DNA from: Microtetraspora glauca
GTDB lineage: Bacteria > Actinomycetota > Actinomycetes > Streptosporangiales > Streptosporangiaceae
Assembly: GCA_001570385.1 (NCBI GenBank)
Contig: BBYL01000007.1
Span: forward strand, 372,001-436,000
Reading direction: 5' to 3'
DNA: 64,000 nt
Shown here: piece after piece, positions 42,096 to 52,240 of the stretch
How positions within the stretch are numbered: position 1 is the stretch's first letter
Layout: each line of letters starts with the position of its first letter
Position numbers and translations under genes: made by a program
Notes under the pieces: model-generated
Databases searched by the model: none
What the model was told of the DNA's origin: nothing
The model's input: only the letters and a program-made list of their open reading frames with translations

Positions 42096-43289
42096 GTGGC
42101 CAAGGCCAAGTTCGAGCGGAACAAGCCGCACGTGAACATCGGCACCATTGGGCACATCGACCACGGCAAGACCACTCTGACCGCGGCGATCACCAAGGTG
42201 CTTCACGACCGTTTCCCGCAGCTCAACGAGGCGACCCCGTTCGACAAGATCGACAAGGCGCCTGAGGAGAAGGCTCGCGGAATCACCATCTCCATCGCGC
42301 ACGTCGAGTACCAGACCGAGAAGCGCCACTACGCCCACGTGGACTGCCCCGGTCACGCCGACTACGTGAAGAACATGATCACCGGTGCGGCCCAGATGGA
42401 CGGCGCGATCCTCGTGGTCGCCGCCACCGACGGCCCGATGCCGCAGACCAAGGAGCACGTCCTCCTGGCCCGCCAGGTCGGCGTACCCTACATCGTCGTC
42501 GCCCTGAACAAGGCTGACATGGTCGACGACGAGGAGATCCTGGAGCTCGTCGAGCTCGAGGTCCGCGAGCTGCTCTCCGCCCAGGAGTTCCCGGGCGACG
42601 ACCTGCCGGTCGTTCGCGTCTCGGCGCTGAAGGCGCTCGAGGGCGACGAGAAGTGGGGCGACGCGATCATCGAGCTCATGACCGCTGTCGACGACAACGT
42701 TCCCGAGCCGGTCCGTGACACCGACAAGCCGTTCCTGATGCCGATCGAGGACGTGTTCTCGATCACCGGTCGCGGCACCGTCGTCACCGGCCGTATCGAG
42801 CGCGGCATCATCAAGGTCAACGAGACCGTCGACATCATCGGCATCAAGGAGAAGAGCACCACGACGACCGTCACCGGCGTCGAGATGTTCCGCAAGCTCC
42901 TTGACGAGGGCCAGGCCGGTGACAACGTCGGTCTGCTCCTGCGCGGTATCAAGCGCGAGGACGTCGAGCGCGGCCAGTGCATCATCAAGCCGGGCACCAC
43001 GACCCCGCACACCGAGTTCGAGGCTCAGGTCTACATCCTGTCCAAGGACGAGGGCGGCCGCCACACGCCGTTCTTCAACAACTACCGTCCGCAGTTCTAC
43101 TTCCGGACCACTGACGTGACCGGTGTCGTGAACCTGCCGGAGGGCACCGAGATGGTCATGCCCGGTGACAACACCGAGATGACCGTCCAGCTCATCCAGC
43201 CGATCGCGATGGAGGACGGCCTCAAGTTCGCGATCCGCGAGGGTGGCCGCACCGTCGGCGCCGGCCGCGTGACGAAGATCATCAAGTAG
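42096..43289 (+). CDS. tuf: Elongation factor Tu
   Basis: A 397-residue EF-Tu. P-loop is [10 protein letters not shown] (19-28), G3 is DCPGHADY and G4 is [16 protein letters not shown] lies upstream of the GTG start. The elfamycin/thiopeptide-relevant stretches [16 protein letters not shown] and [10 protein letters not shown] look like ordinary sensitive EF-Tu. It is the last gene of the str operon, followed by a terminator. Confidence 0.98.
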   Translation: MAKAKFERNKPHVNIGTIGHIDHGKTTLTAAITKVLHDRFPQLNEATPFDKIDKAPEEKARGITISIAHVEYQTEKRHYAHVDCPGHADYVKNMITGAAQMDGAILVVAATDGPMPQTKEHVLLARQVGVPYIVVALNKADMVDDEEILELVELEVRELLSAQEFPGDDLPVVRVSALKALEGDEKWGDAIIELMTAVDDNVPEPVRDTDKPFLMPIEDVFSITGRGTVVTGRIERGIIKVNETVDIIGIKEKSTTTTVTGVEMFRKLLDEGQAGDNVGLLLRGIKREDVERGQCIIKPGTTTPHTEFEAQVYILSKDEGGRHTPFFNNYRPQFYFRTTDVTGVVNLPEGTEMVMPGDNTEMTVQLIQPIAMEDGLKFAIREGGRTVGAGRVTKIIK

Positions 43290-43302
43290 TACGATCGCGG
43301 GG

Positions 43303-43336
43303 CGGCGGTCGGGCCCGCACCAGGGCCTGACCGCCG
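43303..43336 (+). terminator. Terminator after tuf
   Basis: CGGCGGTC pairs with GACCGCCG, continued by GGCCC/GGGCC across a G-T pair, with loop GCACCA. A second hairpin, GGGGAGCC-ACCC-GGCTCCCC, follows at about 43345-43364. Confidence 0.75.
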
Positions 43337-43384
43337 ATCCACGAGGGGAGCCACCCGGCTCCCCGCCCCCCACGGAAGACCCGA

Positions 43385-43441
43385 CCGTGATCTCGCAGCC
43401 GTTTCGGCCGGAATGTGACCGAAACGACTGCCGGATCACGG
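43385..43441. repeat. Long inverted repeat ahead of the S10 operon
   Basis: Two 23-base arms (43385-43407 and 43419-43441) are complementary at 20 positions around an 11-base loop. The matching blocks are CCGTGATC/GATCACGG, GCAG/CTGC and CGTTTCGG/CCGAAACG. It lies 101 bases before rpsJ. It could be the S10 leader structure, an operator or a strong terminator; no T-run follows. Confidence 0.6.
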
Positions 43442-43541
43442 AAGAACGGACCTGGTCCGGACTGTCTGTTACGTGGGACAACAAGCGGCAGTAGGCCGCA
43501 CGAAGCTTAATAGGACGACAGCGAAGGACACCGAGGCCATT

Positions 43542-43850
43542 ATGGCGGGACAGAAGATCCGCATCCGGCTTAAGGCGTATGACCACGAGGTCATCGACAG
43601 CTCGGCCAAGAAGATCGTCGAGACGGTGACGCGGACCGGCGCCAAGGTCGCTGGCCCGGTGCCGCTGCCGACCGAGAAGAACGTGTACTGCGTCATCCGG
43701 TCGCCGCACAAGTACAAGGACAGCCGCGAGCACTTTGAGATGCGTACGCACAAGCGGCTGATTGACATCATCGACCCGACGCCGAAGACCGTCGACTCGC
43801 TCATGCGACTCGACCTCCCCGCCGGCGTTGACATCTCGATCAAGCTCTGA
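43542..43850 (+). CDS. rpsJ: 30S ribosomal protein S10
   Basis: A 102-residue S10 (NusE), first gene of the S10 operon and also a transcription antitermination partner of NusG. The ATG is chosen on family length ([19 protein letters not shown]). Conserved [19 protein letters not shown] and [15 protein letters not shown] are present. Confidence 0.97.
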   Translation: MAGQKIRIRLKAYDHEVIDSSAKKIVETVTRTGAKVAGPVPLPTEKNVYCVIRSPHKYKDSREHFEMRTHKRLIDIIDPTPKTVDSLMRLDLPAGVDISIKL

Positions 43851-43864
43851 GGGAACGCACTGAC

Positions 43865-44518
43865 ATGGCTAAGCAGATCAAGGGCGTCCTGGGCAAGAAG
43901 CTCGGCATGACCCAGGTCTTCGATGAGGCGAACCGGATCGTCCCGGTCACCGTGGTCGAGGCCGGTCCGTGCGTGGTCACCAGGGTCCGCACGCCGGAGA
44001 AGGACGGCTACTCCGCCGTTCAGCTCGGTTACGGGCAGGTCGACCCGCGCAAGGTCAACAAGCCGCTCGGCGACTACCTGCGCAAGCACGACATCACCCC
44101 GCGCCGGTACTTCGTCGAGGTCCGCACCGAGGACGCCTCCGAGTACACCATCGGCCAGGAGGTCCTCGCGGACACCTTCGAGGCCGGGCAGCACGTCGAC
44201 GTGACGGGCAAGAGCAAGGGCAAGGGCTTCGCGGGTGTCATGAAGCGCCACAACTTCCGTGGTCTGAGCGCTTCGCACGGTACCCAGCGCAAGCACCGTT
44301 CCCCGGGCTCCATCGGCGGTTGCGCCACCCCGGGTCGCGTCTTCAAGGGCCTGCGCATGGCCGGCCGTACGGGCAACGCCCGCACCACCATCCAGAGCCT
44401 GAAGGTCCACGCCGTGGACGCCGAGAAGGGCCTCATCCTGATCAAGGGTGCGATCCCCGGCGCCAACGGCAGCCTGGTCCTCATCCGCACCGCTGCCAAG
44501 AAGGGGGCTGCGAAGTGA
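43865..44518 (+). CDS. rplC: 50S ribosomal protein L3
   Basis: A 217-residue L3. It opens with [19 protein letters not shown]. The peptidyl-transferase loop is visible ([31 protein letters not shown]). The rplD start overlaps its stop by four bases. Confidence 0.97.
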   Translation: MAKQIKGVLGKKLGMTQVFDEANRIVPVTVVEAGPCVVTRVRTPEKDGYSAVQLGYGQVDPRKVNKPLGDYLRKHDITPRRYFVEVRTEDASEYTIGQEVLADTFEAGQHVDVTGKSKGKGFAGVMKRHNFRGLSASHGTQRKHRSPGSIGGCATPGRVFKGLRMAGRTGNARTTIQSLKVHAVDAEKGLILIKGAIPGANGSLVLIRTAAKKGAAK

Positions 44519-45162
44519 CGAGCATTGACGTCCTCGACGCCAGCGGTGCCAAGGCGGGCACCGTCGACCTGCCGGAGGAGATCTTCGGCGCCAAGGTCAA
44601 CATTCCGCTGATCCACCAGGTCGTCGTCGCCCAGCTCGCCGCTCGCCGGCAGGGCACCCACGCGACCAAGACCCGTGGTGACGTCCGCGGTGGCGGTAAG
44701 AAGCCGTACCGCCAGAAGGGCACCGGTCGCGCCCGTCAGGGTTCGACCCGCGCTCCGCAGTTCGCGGGCGGTGGCACCGTCCACGGTCCGCAGCCGCGCT
44801 CGTACGAGCAGCGCACGCCCAAGAAGATGAAGGCCGCCGCCCTGCGCGGCGCCCTCTCTGACCGGGCGGGCGGCGGTCGGGTGCACGTCGTGAGCGCTCT
44901 GGTCACGGGTGAGACGCCCAAGACCAAGGTCGCCCTCGAGGCGCTCCGCAAGATCACGCAGGCTCGCAGCGTCCTCGTCGTGGTCGACGAGAACGACGAG
45001 CTGACCTGGCTCAGCCTGCGCAACGCTCCCGAGGTCCACCTGCTGGACGCCGGGCAGCTCAACACCTACGACGTCCTGTGCTACGACGACGTGGTCTTCA
45101 CTCAGGAGGCCTACGACCAGGTCGTGGCGCGGCTCACGAAGAGCGGGAAGGAAGAGGCCTGA
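44515..45162 (+). CDS. rplD: 50S ribosomal protein L4
   Basis: A 215-residue L4. The GTG at 44515 overlaps the rplC stop (GTGA). The extended exit-tunnel loop is visible ([35 protein letters not shown]). In E. coli L4 represses this operon through the leader. Its stop overlaps the ATG of rplW. Confidence 0.97.
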   Translation: MTSIDVLDASGAKAGTVDLPEEIFGAKVNIPLIHQVVVAQLAARRQGTHATKTRGDVRGGGKKPYRQKGTGRARQGSTRAPQFAGGGTVHGPQPRSYEQRTPKKMKAAALRGALSDRAGGGRVHVVSALVTGETPKTKVALEALRKITQARSVLVVVDENDELTWLSLRNAPEVHLLDAGQLNTYDVLCYDDVVFTQEAYDQVVARLTKSGKEEA

Positions 45163-45464
45163 TGGAGAAGATCGCCGACCCGCGCGACATCATCCTCAAG
45201 CCGATCGTCTCCGAGAAGAGCTACGGCCTGATCGATGAGCACAACAAGTACACGTTCCTGGTGCGCAAGGGTGCCAACAAGACGCAGGTGAAGATCGCCG
45301 TCGAGCAGATCTTCGGCGTCAAGGTCACCAGCGTGAACACGATCAACCGCCAGGGCAAGCGCAAGCGGACCCGGACGGGTTTCGGTCAGCGTCCCGACAC
45401 CAAGCGCGCGATTGTGAGCCTGGCCGAGGGCGACCGGATCGACATCTTCGGCCAGATCGGCTGA
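45162..45464 (+). CDS. rplW: 50S ribosomal protein L23
   Basis: A 100-residue L23 located at the tunnel exit, docking site for SRP and trigger factor. The ATG overlaps the previous stop. It shows [34 protein letters not shown] and [15 protein letters not shown]. Confidence 0.97.
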   Translation: MEKIADPRDIILKPIVSEKSYGLIDEHNKYTFLVRKGANKTQVKIAVEQIFGVKVTSVNTINRQGKRKRTRTGFGQRPDTKRAIVSLAEGDRIDIFGQIG

Positions 45465-45547
45465 AGATCCGCCGCGTAAGGGGAGGGTGCCCTGCCGTAC
45501 CGACCGAGGTTCGGCACCGGGCACCCGATCCACGTAGTTAGCACCGG

Positions 45548-45571
45548 GGAGACCGCCGTAAGGCGGACTCC
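45548..45571 (+). promoter_or_regulatory. Hairpin in the rplW-rplB spacer
   Basis: GGAG-A-CCGCC, loop GTAA (GNRA type), then GGCGG-A-CTCC, 35 bases before rplB. A second possible stem, GGGTGCCC with GGGCACCC, spans about 45485-45526. The 142-base spacer is long for an S10 operon. Confidence 0.5.
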
Positions 45572-45606
45572 GACCGGTATGAACCGACGAAGGATGAACG
45601 AAAAAG

Positions 45607-46443
45607 ATGGGCATCCGTAAGTACAAGCCGACGACCCCGGGTCGCCGCGGCGCGAGCGTCTCGGACTTCGCCGAGATCACGCGCAGCCGGCCGGAGAAGT
45701 CGCTGCTTGCTCCCCTGCACAGCAAGGGCGGCCGTAACGTCCACGGCCGGGTCACCGCCCGGCACCAGGGTGGCGGGCACAAGCGCGCCTACCGGATCAT
45801 CGACTTCCGCCGCCACGACAAGGACGGGATCCCCGCCAAGGTCGCTCACATCGAGTACGACCCGAACCGGACCTCCCGTATCGCGCTGCTGCACTACGCC
45901 GACGGCGAGAAGCGCTACATCCTCGCGCCGACCGGCCTCAAGCAGGGGGACCGCATCGAGAACGGCCCTGGCGCCGACATCAAGCCGGGCAACTGCCTGC
46001 CCCTGCGCAACATCCCGACCGGTACCTTCATCCACGCGGTGGAGCTCCGTCCGGGTGGTGGCGCGAAGCTCGGCCGTAGCGCCGGCGCGCAGATCCAGCT
46101 GCTCGCCAAGGAGGGCACCTACGCCACGCTGCGTATGCCGTCCGGCGAAATGCGCCAGGTCGACGTCCGCTGCCGGGCCAGTGTCGGCCAGGTGGGCAAC
46201 GCCGAGCAGGCCAACATCAACATCGGTAAGGCCGGCCGTAACCGTTGGAAGGGCAAGCGCCCCACGGTCCGCGGTGTCGCCATGAACCCGGTCGACCACC
46301 CGCACGGTGGTGGTGAGGGCAAGACCTCCGGTGGTCGCCACCCGGTGAACCCGAAGGGCAAGCCCGAGGGCCGTACCCGCCAGGCGAACAAGGCCAGCGA
46401 CCGGCTGATCATCCGTCGTCGGAGCAAGAGGAAGAAGCGGTAG
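45607..46443 (+). CDS. rplB: 50S ribosomal protein L2
   Basis: A 278-residue L2, essential for subunit association and peptidyl transfer. It shows [20 protein letters not shown], the beta-barrel region ([20 protein letters not shown]) and the catalytic-region loop with [14 protein letters not shown]. Its length is normal. Confidence 0.98.
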   Translation: MGIRKYKPTTPGRRGASVSDFAEITRSRPEKSLLAPLHSKGGRNVHGRVTARHQGGGHKRAYRIIDFRRHDKDGIPAKVAHIEYDPNRTSRIALLHYADGEKRYILAPTGLKQGDRIENGPGADIKPGNCLPLRNIPTGTFIHAVELRPGGGAKLGRSAGAQIQLLAKEGTYATLRMPSGEMRQVDVRCRASVGQVGNAEQANINIGKAGRNRWKGKRPTVRGVAMNPVDHPHGGGEGKTSGGRHPVNPKGKPEGRTRQANKASDRLIIRRRSKRKKR

Positions 46444-46454
46444 GAGCAGCCGAA

Positions 46455-46733
46455 ATGCCACGTAGCCTTAAGAAGGGTCCCTTCGTGGACGATCACCTTC
46501 AGAAGAAGGTGGATGTCCAGAACGAGAAGGGCACCAAGAACGTCATCAAGACGTGGTCGCGGCGCTCCATGATCGTGCCCGACATGCTCGGTCACACGAT
46601 CGCCGTGCACGACGGCCGCAAGCACGTCCCGGTGTTCGTCACCGAGTCGATGATCGGCCACAAGCTCGGTGAGTTCGCGCCCACGCGGACGTTCCGCAGC
46701 CACGTCAAGGAAGACCGCCGCAGCCGGCGGTAA
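46455..46733 (+). CDS. rpsS: 30S ribosomal protein S19
   Basis: A 92-residue S19 ([20 protein letters not shown]) with [20 protein letters not shown] and [19 protein letters not shown]. It binds S13 and the 16S head. It begins 11 bases after rplB. Confidence 0.97.
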   Translation: MPRSLKKGPFVDDHLQKKVDVQNEKGTKNVIKTWSRRSMIVPDMLGHTIAVHDGRKHVPVFVTESMIGHKLGEFAPTRTFRSHVKEDRRSRR

Positions 46734-46765
46734 GCGCCTTCAAGTAAGCATCAGAGGAGACAGCG

Positions 46766-47119
46766 ATGGAAGCCAGGGCACAGGCGCGGTACGCGCGCCA
46801 CACGCCCCGGAAGGCCCGCCGTGTGGTGGACCTCATTCGCGGGCTGCCCGCTTCGGAGGCGCAGGCCGTGCTGCAGTTCGCTCCCCAGGCGGCGAGCGAG
46901 ACCGTTTACAAGGTGCTCTCGAGCGCGATCGCGAACGCGGAGCACAATTTCAAGCTCGACCGTGAGACGCTCTTCGTGAGCCGCGCGTGGGTCGACGAGG
47001 GACCGACGCTGAAGCGGTTCCGTCCCCGTGCCCAGGGTCGTGCCTATCGGATCAACAAGCGGACGAGCCACATCACCGTGATTGTGGAGTCCCGCGAGCC
47101 GAAGGGAAGGACCCGCTAG
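46766..47119 (+). CDS. rplV: 50S ribosomal protein L22
   Basis: A 117-residue L22 whose beta hairpin lines the exit tunnel. It shows [20 protein letters not shown] and [25 protein letters not shown] precedes the ATG. The stop shares one base with the rpsC start. Confidence 0.97.
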   Translation: MEARAQARYARHTPRKARRVVDLIRGLPASEAQAVLQFAPQAASETVYKVLSSAIANAEHNFKLDRETLFVSRAWVDEGPTLKRFRPRAQGRAYRINKRTSHITVIVESREPKGRTR

Positions 47120-47967
47120 TGGGCCAGAAGGTTAACCCGCACGGGTTCCGCCTCGGCATCACGACCGACTTCAAGAGCCGGTGGTACGCCGACAAGCTCT
47201 ACAAGTCGTACGTCGCCGAGGACGTGGCGATCCGTCGCATGCTGCAGAAGGGCATGGAGCGGGCCGGCATCTCCAAGGTCGAGATCGAGCGCACGACCGA
47301 CCGTGTCCAGGTCGACATCCACACCGCCCGGCCTGGCATCGTCATCGGCCGTCGCGGCGCGGAGGCCGACCGCATCCGCGGCGACCTGGAGAAGCTGACC
47401 AAGAAGCAGGTCCAGCTGAACATTCTCGAGGTGAAGAACCCCGAGATCGACGCGCAGCTCGTCGCGCAGGGCGTGGCCGAGCAGCTGTCCAGCCGCGTCT
47501 CGTTCCGCCGGGCCATGCGCAAGGCCATGCAGTCCGCCATGAAGAGCGGCGCCAAGGGCATCCGTGTCCAGTGCTCCGGTCGTCTTGGCGGCGCCGAGAT
47601 GTCCCGCTCGGAGTTCTACCGCGAGGGCCGCGTGCCCCTGCACACGCTCCGTGCCGACATCGACTACGGCTTCTACGAGGCCCGCACCACCTTCGGCCGC
47701 ATCGGCGTGAAGGTGTGGATCTACAAGGGTGAGGCCCCGACGAGCCGCGCCGAGCGCGAGGCCGCCGCGGCAGGTGCCCGCGCCGGTCAGCGCCGCGAGC
47801 GCGACGACCGTCGTGGCGGCGCCGGTGACCGTCCGCGTCGTGGCGGCGGCGACCGTCCGCGTCGTGGCGCCGGTGGCCGTTCGGACCGCGCCCCCAGAAC
47901 CGAGGCTGCCGCACAGGCCGCCCCTGAGACCGGCCCGGCGGAGCAGCCGGGTGCTGAAGGGAGCTGA
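47119..47967 (+). CDS. rpsC: 30S ribosomal protein S3 with RG-rich tail
   Basis: A 282-residue S3. The GTG start overlaps the rplV stop by one base. It has an N-terminal KH domain ([20 protein letters not shown]) and the C-domain ([19 protein letters not shown]). The last 65 or so residues are a low-complexity tail with repeated DRPRRGGG units, encoded by a short direct DNA repeat. Such tails are common in actinobacterial S3 and vary in length. Confidence 0.97.
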   Translation: MGQKVNPHGFRLGITTDFKSRWYADKLYKSYVAEDVAIRRMLQKGMERAGISKVEIERTTDRVQVDIHTARPGIVIGRRGAEADRIRGDLEKLTKKQVQLNILEVKNPEIDAQLVAQGVAEQLSSRVSFRRAMRKAMQSAMKSGAKGIRVQCSGRLGGAEMSRSEFYREGRVPLHTLRADIDYGFYEARTTFGRIGVKVWIYKGEAPTSRAEREAAAAGARAGQRRERDDRRGGAGDRPRRGGGDRPRRGAGGRSDRAPRTEAAAQAAPETGPAEQPGAEGS

Positions 47968-47969
47968 CC

Positions 47970-48389
47970 ATGCTGATCCCGCGCAGGGTCAAGCACCGTA
48001 AGCAGCACCGGCCCGACCGCAGCGGCGCCGCCAAGGGCGGCACCAGGGTCGTGTTCGGCGAGTACGGCATTCAGGCGCTTGAGCACTCCTACGTGACCAA
48101 CCGCCAGATCGAGTCCGCTCGTATCGCCATGACCCGGCACATCCGCCGTGGCGGCAAGGTGTGGATCAACATCTACCCGGACCGTCCCCTCACCAAGAAG
48201 CCGGCCGAGACCCGCATGGGTTCCGGTAAGGGTTCGCCGGAGTGGTGGATCGCCAATGTCAAGCCCGGTCGAGTCATGTTCGAGCTCTCGGGCGTTGCCG
48301 AGCCGGTGGCCCGCGAGGCCCTTCGGCGTGCGATGCACAAGCTCCCCATGAAGTGCCGGTTCGTTAAGCGTGAAGTGGGTGAGGCGTGA
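47970..48389 (+). CDS. rplP: 50S ribosomal protein L16
   Basis: A 139-residue L16 located near the A-site tRNA elbow. It shows [39 protein letters not shown] and [19 protein letters not shown]. It starts two bases after rpsC, and its stop overlaps the rpmC start. Confidence 0.97.
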   Translation: MLIPRRVKHRKQHRPDRSGAAKGGTRVVFGEYGIQALEHSYVTNRQIESARIAMTRHIRRGGKVWINIYPDRPLTKKPAETRMGSGKGSPEWWIANVKPGRVMFELSGVAEPVAREALRRAMHKLPMKCRFVKREVGEA

Positions 48390-48625
48390 TGGCTAAGGGC
48401 CTGACCGCCGGTGAGCTGCGTGTGGAGGACCAGGACGTCCTGGTCCAGAAGCTGAAGGAAGCCAAGGAGGAGCTGTTCAACCTCCGCTTCCAGGCGGCGA
48501 CCGGACAGTTGGAGAGCCACGGGCGGCTGCGGGCCGTCCGCCGCGAGATCGCCCGTATCTACACCGTGATGCGCGAGCGTGAGCTCGGAATCGTCACGGT
48601 CGAGAAGGAGTCGAGCGATGGCTGA
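48389..48625 (+). CDS. rpmC: 50S ribosomal protein L29
   Basis: A 78-residue two-helix protein at the tunnel exit ([40 protein letters not shown]). The ATG at 48389 overlaps the rplP stop. The end overlaps rpsQ by eight bases. Confidence 0.95.
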   Translation: MAKGLTAGELRVEDQDVLVQKLKEAKEELFNLRFQAATGQLESHGRLRAVRREIARIYTVMRERELGIVTVEKESSDG

Positions 48626-48902
48626 GGCAACTGAGACAACCGAGAAGTCGGTGCGGAACTACCGCAAGACCCGCGAGGGCCTCGTGGTCAGCGACAAGAT
48701 GGACAAGACCGTTGTCGTCGTCGTCGAGGACCGCGTCAAGCACCCGCTGTACGGCAAGGTCATCCGCCGTACGACGAAGTACAAGGCTCACGACGAGCAG
48801 AACACCTGCGGCGTCGGCGACCGCGTCCTCCTGATGGAGACCCGGCCGCTGTCCGCCAGCAAGCGCTGGCGGGTCGTGGAGATCCTCGAGAAGGCCAAGT
48901 AA
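48618..48902 (+). CDS. rpsQ: 30S ribosomal protein S17
   Basis: A 94-residue OB-fold protein. The ATG at 48618 lies inside the end of rpmC. It shows [39 protein letters not shown] and [16 protein letters not shown]. It is the last gene before an unusually long 348-base spacer. Confidence 0.96.
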   Translation: MAEATETTEKSVRNYRKTREGLVVSDKMDKTVVVVVEDRVKHPLYGKVIRRTTKYKAHDEQNTCGVGDRVLLMETRPLSASKRWRVVEILEKAK

Positions 48903-48907
48903 GCCAG

Positions 48908-48982
48908 GGAGGGGACGCCGGGCCTGGGCTCGGACGGACGGCGAGAGCCGTACCGGCCGGACGGGGACCGGCGGAACCGCCC
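48908..48982 (+). repeat. Structured intergenic element, copy 1 (rpsQ-rplN)
   Basis: A 75-base element that I place in a new family. The closing stem arms are CGGGCC (48919-48924) and GGAACCG (48973-48979). The central hairpin is ACGGC, GAGA loop, GCCGT (48938-48951). Compared with copies 3 and 4, the third closing pair is G-C instead of A-T, a compensatory change. Two further hairpins follow at 49000-49023 and 49042-49060 before copy 2. Confidence 0.6.
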
Positions 48983-49083
48983 GCACAGAACGCGCCTCGT
49001 GGGGGGTGGGCGACCGCCCCCCATGACGGTGTCCAAGGGGTCGGGCCCATTTCGGGCCCGGTCCGCCTGCGGCGGCGGTGGGC

Positions 49084-49160
49084 GGGAGAGGTAGCGGAGC
49101 CGGGCACGGCCGGACGGCGCAAGCCGTACGGGATGCGTGCGAGGCGAGGCGGACTCGACC
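49084..49160 (+). repeat. Structured intergenic element, copy 2 (rpsQ-rplN)
   Basis: A 77-base element. It begins GGGAGAGGTAGC. The closing arms are GGAGCC (49096-49101) and GGACTCG (49151-49157). The central hairpin is ACGGC, GCAA loop, GCCGT (49114-49127). The 3' block GCGAGGCGAGGCGGACTCG is identical to copy 4. rplN starts 90 bases later. The two copies and hairpins fill most of the 348-base spacer, which holds no gene. Confidence 0.7.
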
Positions 49161-49250
49161 GACAGAACTGTCGCCGGGGGAACAAGACCACATCAGGTTC
49201 CGCCAGGCTCACCTTCCAGGTGAGAACCGGCGCGACAAACAGGAGTTGAC

Positions 49251-49619
49251 GTGATCCAGCAGGAGTCGCGACTCAAGGTCGCCGACAACACGGGTGCCAA
49301 GGAGATCCTCTGCATCCGGGTGCTCGGTGGCTCTGGCCGGCGCTACGCGGGTATCGGCGACATCATCGTTGCGACGGTGAAGGACGCCATCCCGGGCGGC
49401 GGCGTGAAGAAGGGCGACGTTGTCAAGGCTGTCGTGGTGCGCACCGTCAAGGAGCGCCGCCGTCCCGATGGCTCCTACATCCGCTTCGACGAGAACGCCG
49501 CGGTCATCATCAAGGACAGCGGTGACCCCCGGGGCACGCGTATCTTCGGCCCCGTCGGCCGCGAGCTGCGCGACAAGAAGTTCATGCGCATCATCTCGCT
49601 CGCTCCGGAGGTGTTGTAA
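49251..49619 (+). CDS. rplN: 50S ribosomal protein L14
   Basis: A 122-residue L14 at the subunit bridge. It shows [37 protein letters not shown] and [25 protein letters not shown] precedes the GTG. It is the first gene of the spc-type section, separated from rpsQ by the element-rich spacer. Confidence 0.97.
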   Translation: MIQQESRLKVADNTGAKEILCIRVLGGSGRRYAGIGDIIVATVKDAIPGGGVKKGDVVKAVVVRTVKERRRPDGSYIRFDENAAVIIKDSGDPRGTRIFGPVGRELRDKKFMRIISLAPEVL

Positions 49620-49919
49620 ATGCCGAAGCTGCATGTGAAGAAGGGTGACCTCGTCCAGGTCATCGCCGGCAAGGACAAGGGTGCCAAGGGCCGCATCATC
49701 GCCGCCTTCCCGCGCGATGAGCGTGTGGTCGTCGAGGGCGTGAACCTGGTCAAGAAGCACTCCAAGGTGACCCACCAGGGCCCGCGTGGCGCCAAGGAAG
49801 GCGGCGTGCAGACCATGGAGGCTCCCATCCACGTGAGCAACGTGAAGAAGCTCAAGGATGACGAGAAGCCCGAGAAGAAGGCCGAGGAGAAGGCCGACAC
49901 GACGGGTGAGGACAACTGA
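49620..49919 (+). CDS. rplX: 50S ribosomal protein L24
   Basis: A 99-residue L24 with KOW motif ([20 protein letters not shown]) and a Lys/Glu-rich C-terminal tail. It begins directly after the rplN stop. Its own stop overlaps the rplE start. Confidence 0.96.
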   Translation: MPKLHVKKGDLVQVIAGKDKGAKGRIIAAFPRDERVVVEGVNLVKKHSKVTHQGPRGAKEGGVQTMEAPIHVSNVKKLKDDEKPEKKAEEKADTTGEDN

Positions 49920-50488
49920 TGACCGCCACGACTGAAGAGCGCACGATCCCGCGTCTCAAGCAGCGCTACCGCGAAGAGATCATCGCGAAGCTGCGCGAGG
50001 AGTTCGGCATCGAGAACATCATGCTGGTGCCCACCATCACCAAGATCAAGGTGAACATGGGCGTCGGCGAGGCCGCTCGCGACTCCAAGCTCATCGAGGG
50101 CGCTGTCCGCGACCTCACCGCGATCACCGGTCAGAAGCCGGCCGTGGCTCGCGCCCGCAAGTCCATCGCCCAGTTCAAGCTGCGTGAGGGCATGCCGATC
50201 GGCGCCCACGTGACGCTGCGCGGCGACCGCATGTGGGAGTTCCTGGACCGGCTGCTGTCGCTGGCGCTGCCGCGTATCCGTGACTTCCGCGGCCTCTCGC
50301 CGAAGCAGTTCGACGGCAACGGCAACTACACCTTCGGACTCACCGAGCAGGTCATGTTCCACGAGGTCGACCAGGACAAGGTCGACCGGCAGCGGGGCAT
50401 GGACATCACGGTCGTGACCACAGCATCGAACGACGACCAGGGCCGGGCGCTGCTGAAGCTCCTCGGATTCCCGTTCAAGGAGGCCTGA
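49919..50488 (+). CDS. rplE: 50S ribosomal protein L5
   Basis: A 189-residue 5S rRNA-binding protein. The ATG overlaps the rplX stop. It shows [40 protein letters not shown] and [19 protein letters not shown]. Confidence 0.97.
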   Translation: MTATTEERTIPRLKQRYREEIIAKLREEFGIENIMLVPTITKIKVNMGVGEAARDSKLIEGAVRDLTAITGQKPAVARARKSIAQFKLREGMPIGAHVTLRGDRMWEFLDRLLSLALPRIRDFRGLSPKQFDGNGNYTFGLTEQVMFHEVDQDKVDRQRGMDITVVTTASNDDQGRALLKLLGFPFKEA

Positions 50489-50490
50489 TC

Positions 50491-50676
50491 ATGGCGAAGA
50501 CGTCGCTCAAGGTCAAGGCAGCGCGTAAGGCGAAGTTCGAGGTCCGGGCGTACACTCGGTGCTCGCGCTGCGGCCGTCCCCGCGCTGTGTACCGCAAGTT
50601 CGGGCTCTGCCGCGTGTGCTTCCGCGAGATGGCGCACCGGGGCGAGCTGCCCGGCATCACCAAGTCGAGCTGGTAG
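50491..50676 (+). CDS. rpsN: 30S ribosomal protein S14 type Z (zinc form)
   Basis: A 61-residue zinc-type S14. Cys24, Cys27, Cys40 and Cys43 form the zinc site ([20 protein letters not shown]). Actinobacteria often also carry a zinc-free S14 elsewhere for zinc starvation; none is in this window. It starts two bases after rplE. Confidence 0.97.
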   Translation: MAKTSLKVKAARKAKFEVRAYTRCSRCGRPRAVYRKFGLCRVCFREMAHRGELPGITKSSW

Positions 50677-50682
50677 ACCTGT

Positions 50683-50759
50683 CGCGGGGCCGGGACCGTG
50701 CCCCGCGCGGCGCCAGCCGTACCCAAGAAGTCATATCAACCGGACGCCCTCAGGCGTCC
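50683..50759 (+). promoter_or_regulatory. rpsN-rpsH spacer with two hairpins
   Basis: CGCGGGGC (50683-50690) pairs with GCCCCGCG (50700-50707), and GGACGCC pairs with GGCGTCC around CTCA (50742-50759). The 160-base spacer between rpsN and rpsH is long. S8 binding in this part of the spc mRNA is known in E. coli, but no S8-site mimic was confirmed here. Confidence 0.4.
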
Positions 50760-50836
50760 ACGACCGCACCGTAGGTCCACCGCGTGTCGCAGACACGGAT
50801 CAAGGGTGGAAACCACGGTGAGGAAGGCCACCGGCC

Positions 50837-51235
50837 ATGACGATGACCGACCCGATCGCAGACATGCTGACGCGTCTGCGTAACGCGAACTCGGCCTATC
50901 ACGACACCGTGACCATGCCGTACTCGAAGATCAAGGCGCACATCGCCGAGATCCTCCAGCAGGAGGGCTACATCCAGGCCTGGAGCGTCGAGGACGCCAA
51001 GGTCGGCAGGAACCTCGTGGTGGAGCTGAAGTTCGGGCCGAGCCGTGAGCGTTCGCTCGCGGGCCTGCGCCGGGTATCCAAGCCCGGTCTGCGGGTCTAT
51101 GCAAAGAAGGACAACCTGCCCCGCGTTCTGGGCGGCCTGGGCGTCGCGATCATTTCGACGTCCGGCGGCCTCATGACCGACAAGCAGGCCGGCAAGCGTG
51201 GAGTGGGCGGGGAAGTCCTCGCCTACGTCTGGTAA
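50837..51235 (+). CDS. rpsH: 30S ribosomal protein S8
   Basis: A 132-residue S8 binding the central domain of 16S rRNA. It shows [40 protein letters not shown] and the C-terminal [20 protein letters not shown]. It represses the spc operon in E. coli. Confidence 0.97.
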   Translation: MTMTDPIADMLTRLRNANSAYHDTVTMPYSKIKAHIAEILQQEGYIQAWSVEDAKVGRNLVVELKFGPSRERSLAGLRRVSKPGLRVYAKKDNLPRVLGGLGVAIISTSGGLMTDKQAGKRGVGGEVLAYVW

Positions 51236-51253
51236 CGAGGGGAGGAATCCAGC

Positions 51254-51796
51254 ATGTCGAGAATCGGACGGCTGCCCATCCCCGTACCGAGTGGTGTTGA
51301 CATCACCATCAACGGCCGGGATGTCCAGGTCAAGGGCCCGAAGGGCACGCTCTCTCACACGGTCGCCGAGCCCATCGAGGTGGCTCGGGCCGAGGACGGC
51401 AACATCGCCGTCACCCGCCCCAACGACGAGAACAAGGTCCGTGCGCTGCACGGCCTGTCTCGCACGCTGATCGCCAACATGGTGTCCGGTGTGACGCAGG
51501 GGTACAGCAAGACGCTCGAGATCGTCGGTGTCGGTTACCGCGTTCAGGCCAAGGGCCCGACGCAGCTGGAGTTCTCTCTCGGCTTCAGCCACCCGGTGAT
51601 CGTGGATGCGCCCGAGGGCGTCACCTTCCGCGTCGACAAGCCGACGCTGTTCCACGTGGACGGCATCGACAAGCAGAAGGTCGGCGAGGTCGCCGCGAAC
51701 ATCCGTAAGTTGCGTAAGCCCGACCCGTACAAGGGCAAGGGCGTCCGCTACCAGGGCGAAGTTATCCGCCGCAAGGTCGGAAAGGCTGGTAAGTAG
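51254..51796 (+). CDS. rplF: 50S ribosomal protein L6
   Basis: A 180-residue L6 near the sarcin-ricin loop. It shows [20 protein letters not shown] and the second-domain signature [23 protein letters not shown] precedes the ATG. Confidence 0.97.
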   Translation: MSRIGRLPIPVPSGVDITINGRDVQVKGPKGTLSHTVAEPIEVARAEDGNIAVTRPNDENKVRALHGLSRTLIANMVSGVTQGYSKTLEIVGVGYRVQAKGPTQLEFSLGFSHPVIVDAPEGVTFRVDKPTLFHVDGIDKQKVGEVAANIRKLRKPDPYKGKGVRYQGEVIRRKVGKAGK

Positions 51797-51798
51797 AA

Positions 51799-52176
51799 AT
51801 GGCCGCGAAGTACGGCAAGCACACCGCCGCTCGCGCCCTTTCGCGAGCCCGTCGGCACGGCCGTGTGCGGAAGAACGTCTTCGGCACCCAGGAGCGTCCG
51901 CGCCTGGTCGTCAACCGGTCGGCGCGTCACCTGTTCGTGCAGATCGTCGACGACACCCAGGGGCACACGCTGGTGAGCGCGTCCACCATGGACGCCGCGC
52001 TCCGCACCACCGAGGGTGACAAGACCGACAAGGCGAAGAAGGTCGGCGAGCTTCTCGCTCAGCGGGCCAAGACCGCCGGGATCACCGCTGTCGTTTTCGA
52101 CCGCGGTGGCAACCGTTACGCGGGACGCATCGCGGCCCTCGCGGACAGTGCCCGTGAAAGCGGGCTGGAGTTCTGA
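51799..52176 (+). CDS. rplR: 50S ribosomal protein L18
   Basis: A 125-residue 5S rRNA-binding protein ([39 protein letters not shown]). It starts two bases after rplF. Confidence 0.97.
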   Translation: MAAKYGKHTAARALSRARRHGRVRKNVFGTQERPRLVVNRSARHLFVQIVDDTQGHTLVSASTMDAALRTTEGDKTDKAKKVGELLAQRAKTAGITAVVFDRGGNRYAGRIAALADSARESGLEF

Positions 52177-52240
52177 TGACTCCGTTCCGAGGGTTCGCAA
52201 CGCACCCAATGGCCCTGAGCAATGAGAAGAGGAACCACTG

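Noticed and set aside
42860..43100. Elfamycin/thiopeptide-resistant EF-Tu
   Set aside because: The relevant stretches ([15 protein letters not shown]) look like standard EF-Tu, so there is no sign of a producer-type resistant copy.
43969..44514. Longer rplD frame starting inside rplC
   Set aside because: The extra 182 residues are an out-of-frame reading of rplC; L4 family length fits the GTG at 44515.
47815..47885. Short direct repeats in the rpsC tail as a CRISPR or satellite array
   Set aside because: They are in frame, encode an RG-rich S3 tail and have no spacers. No CRISPR array is visible anywhere.
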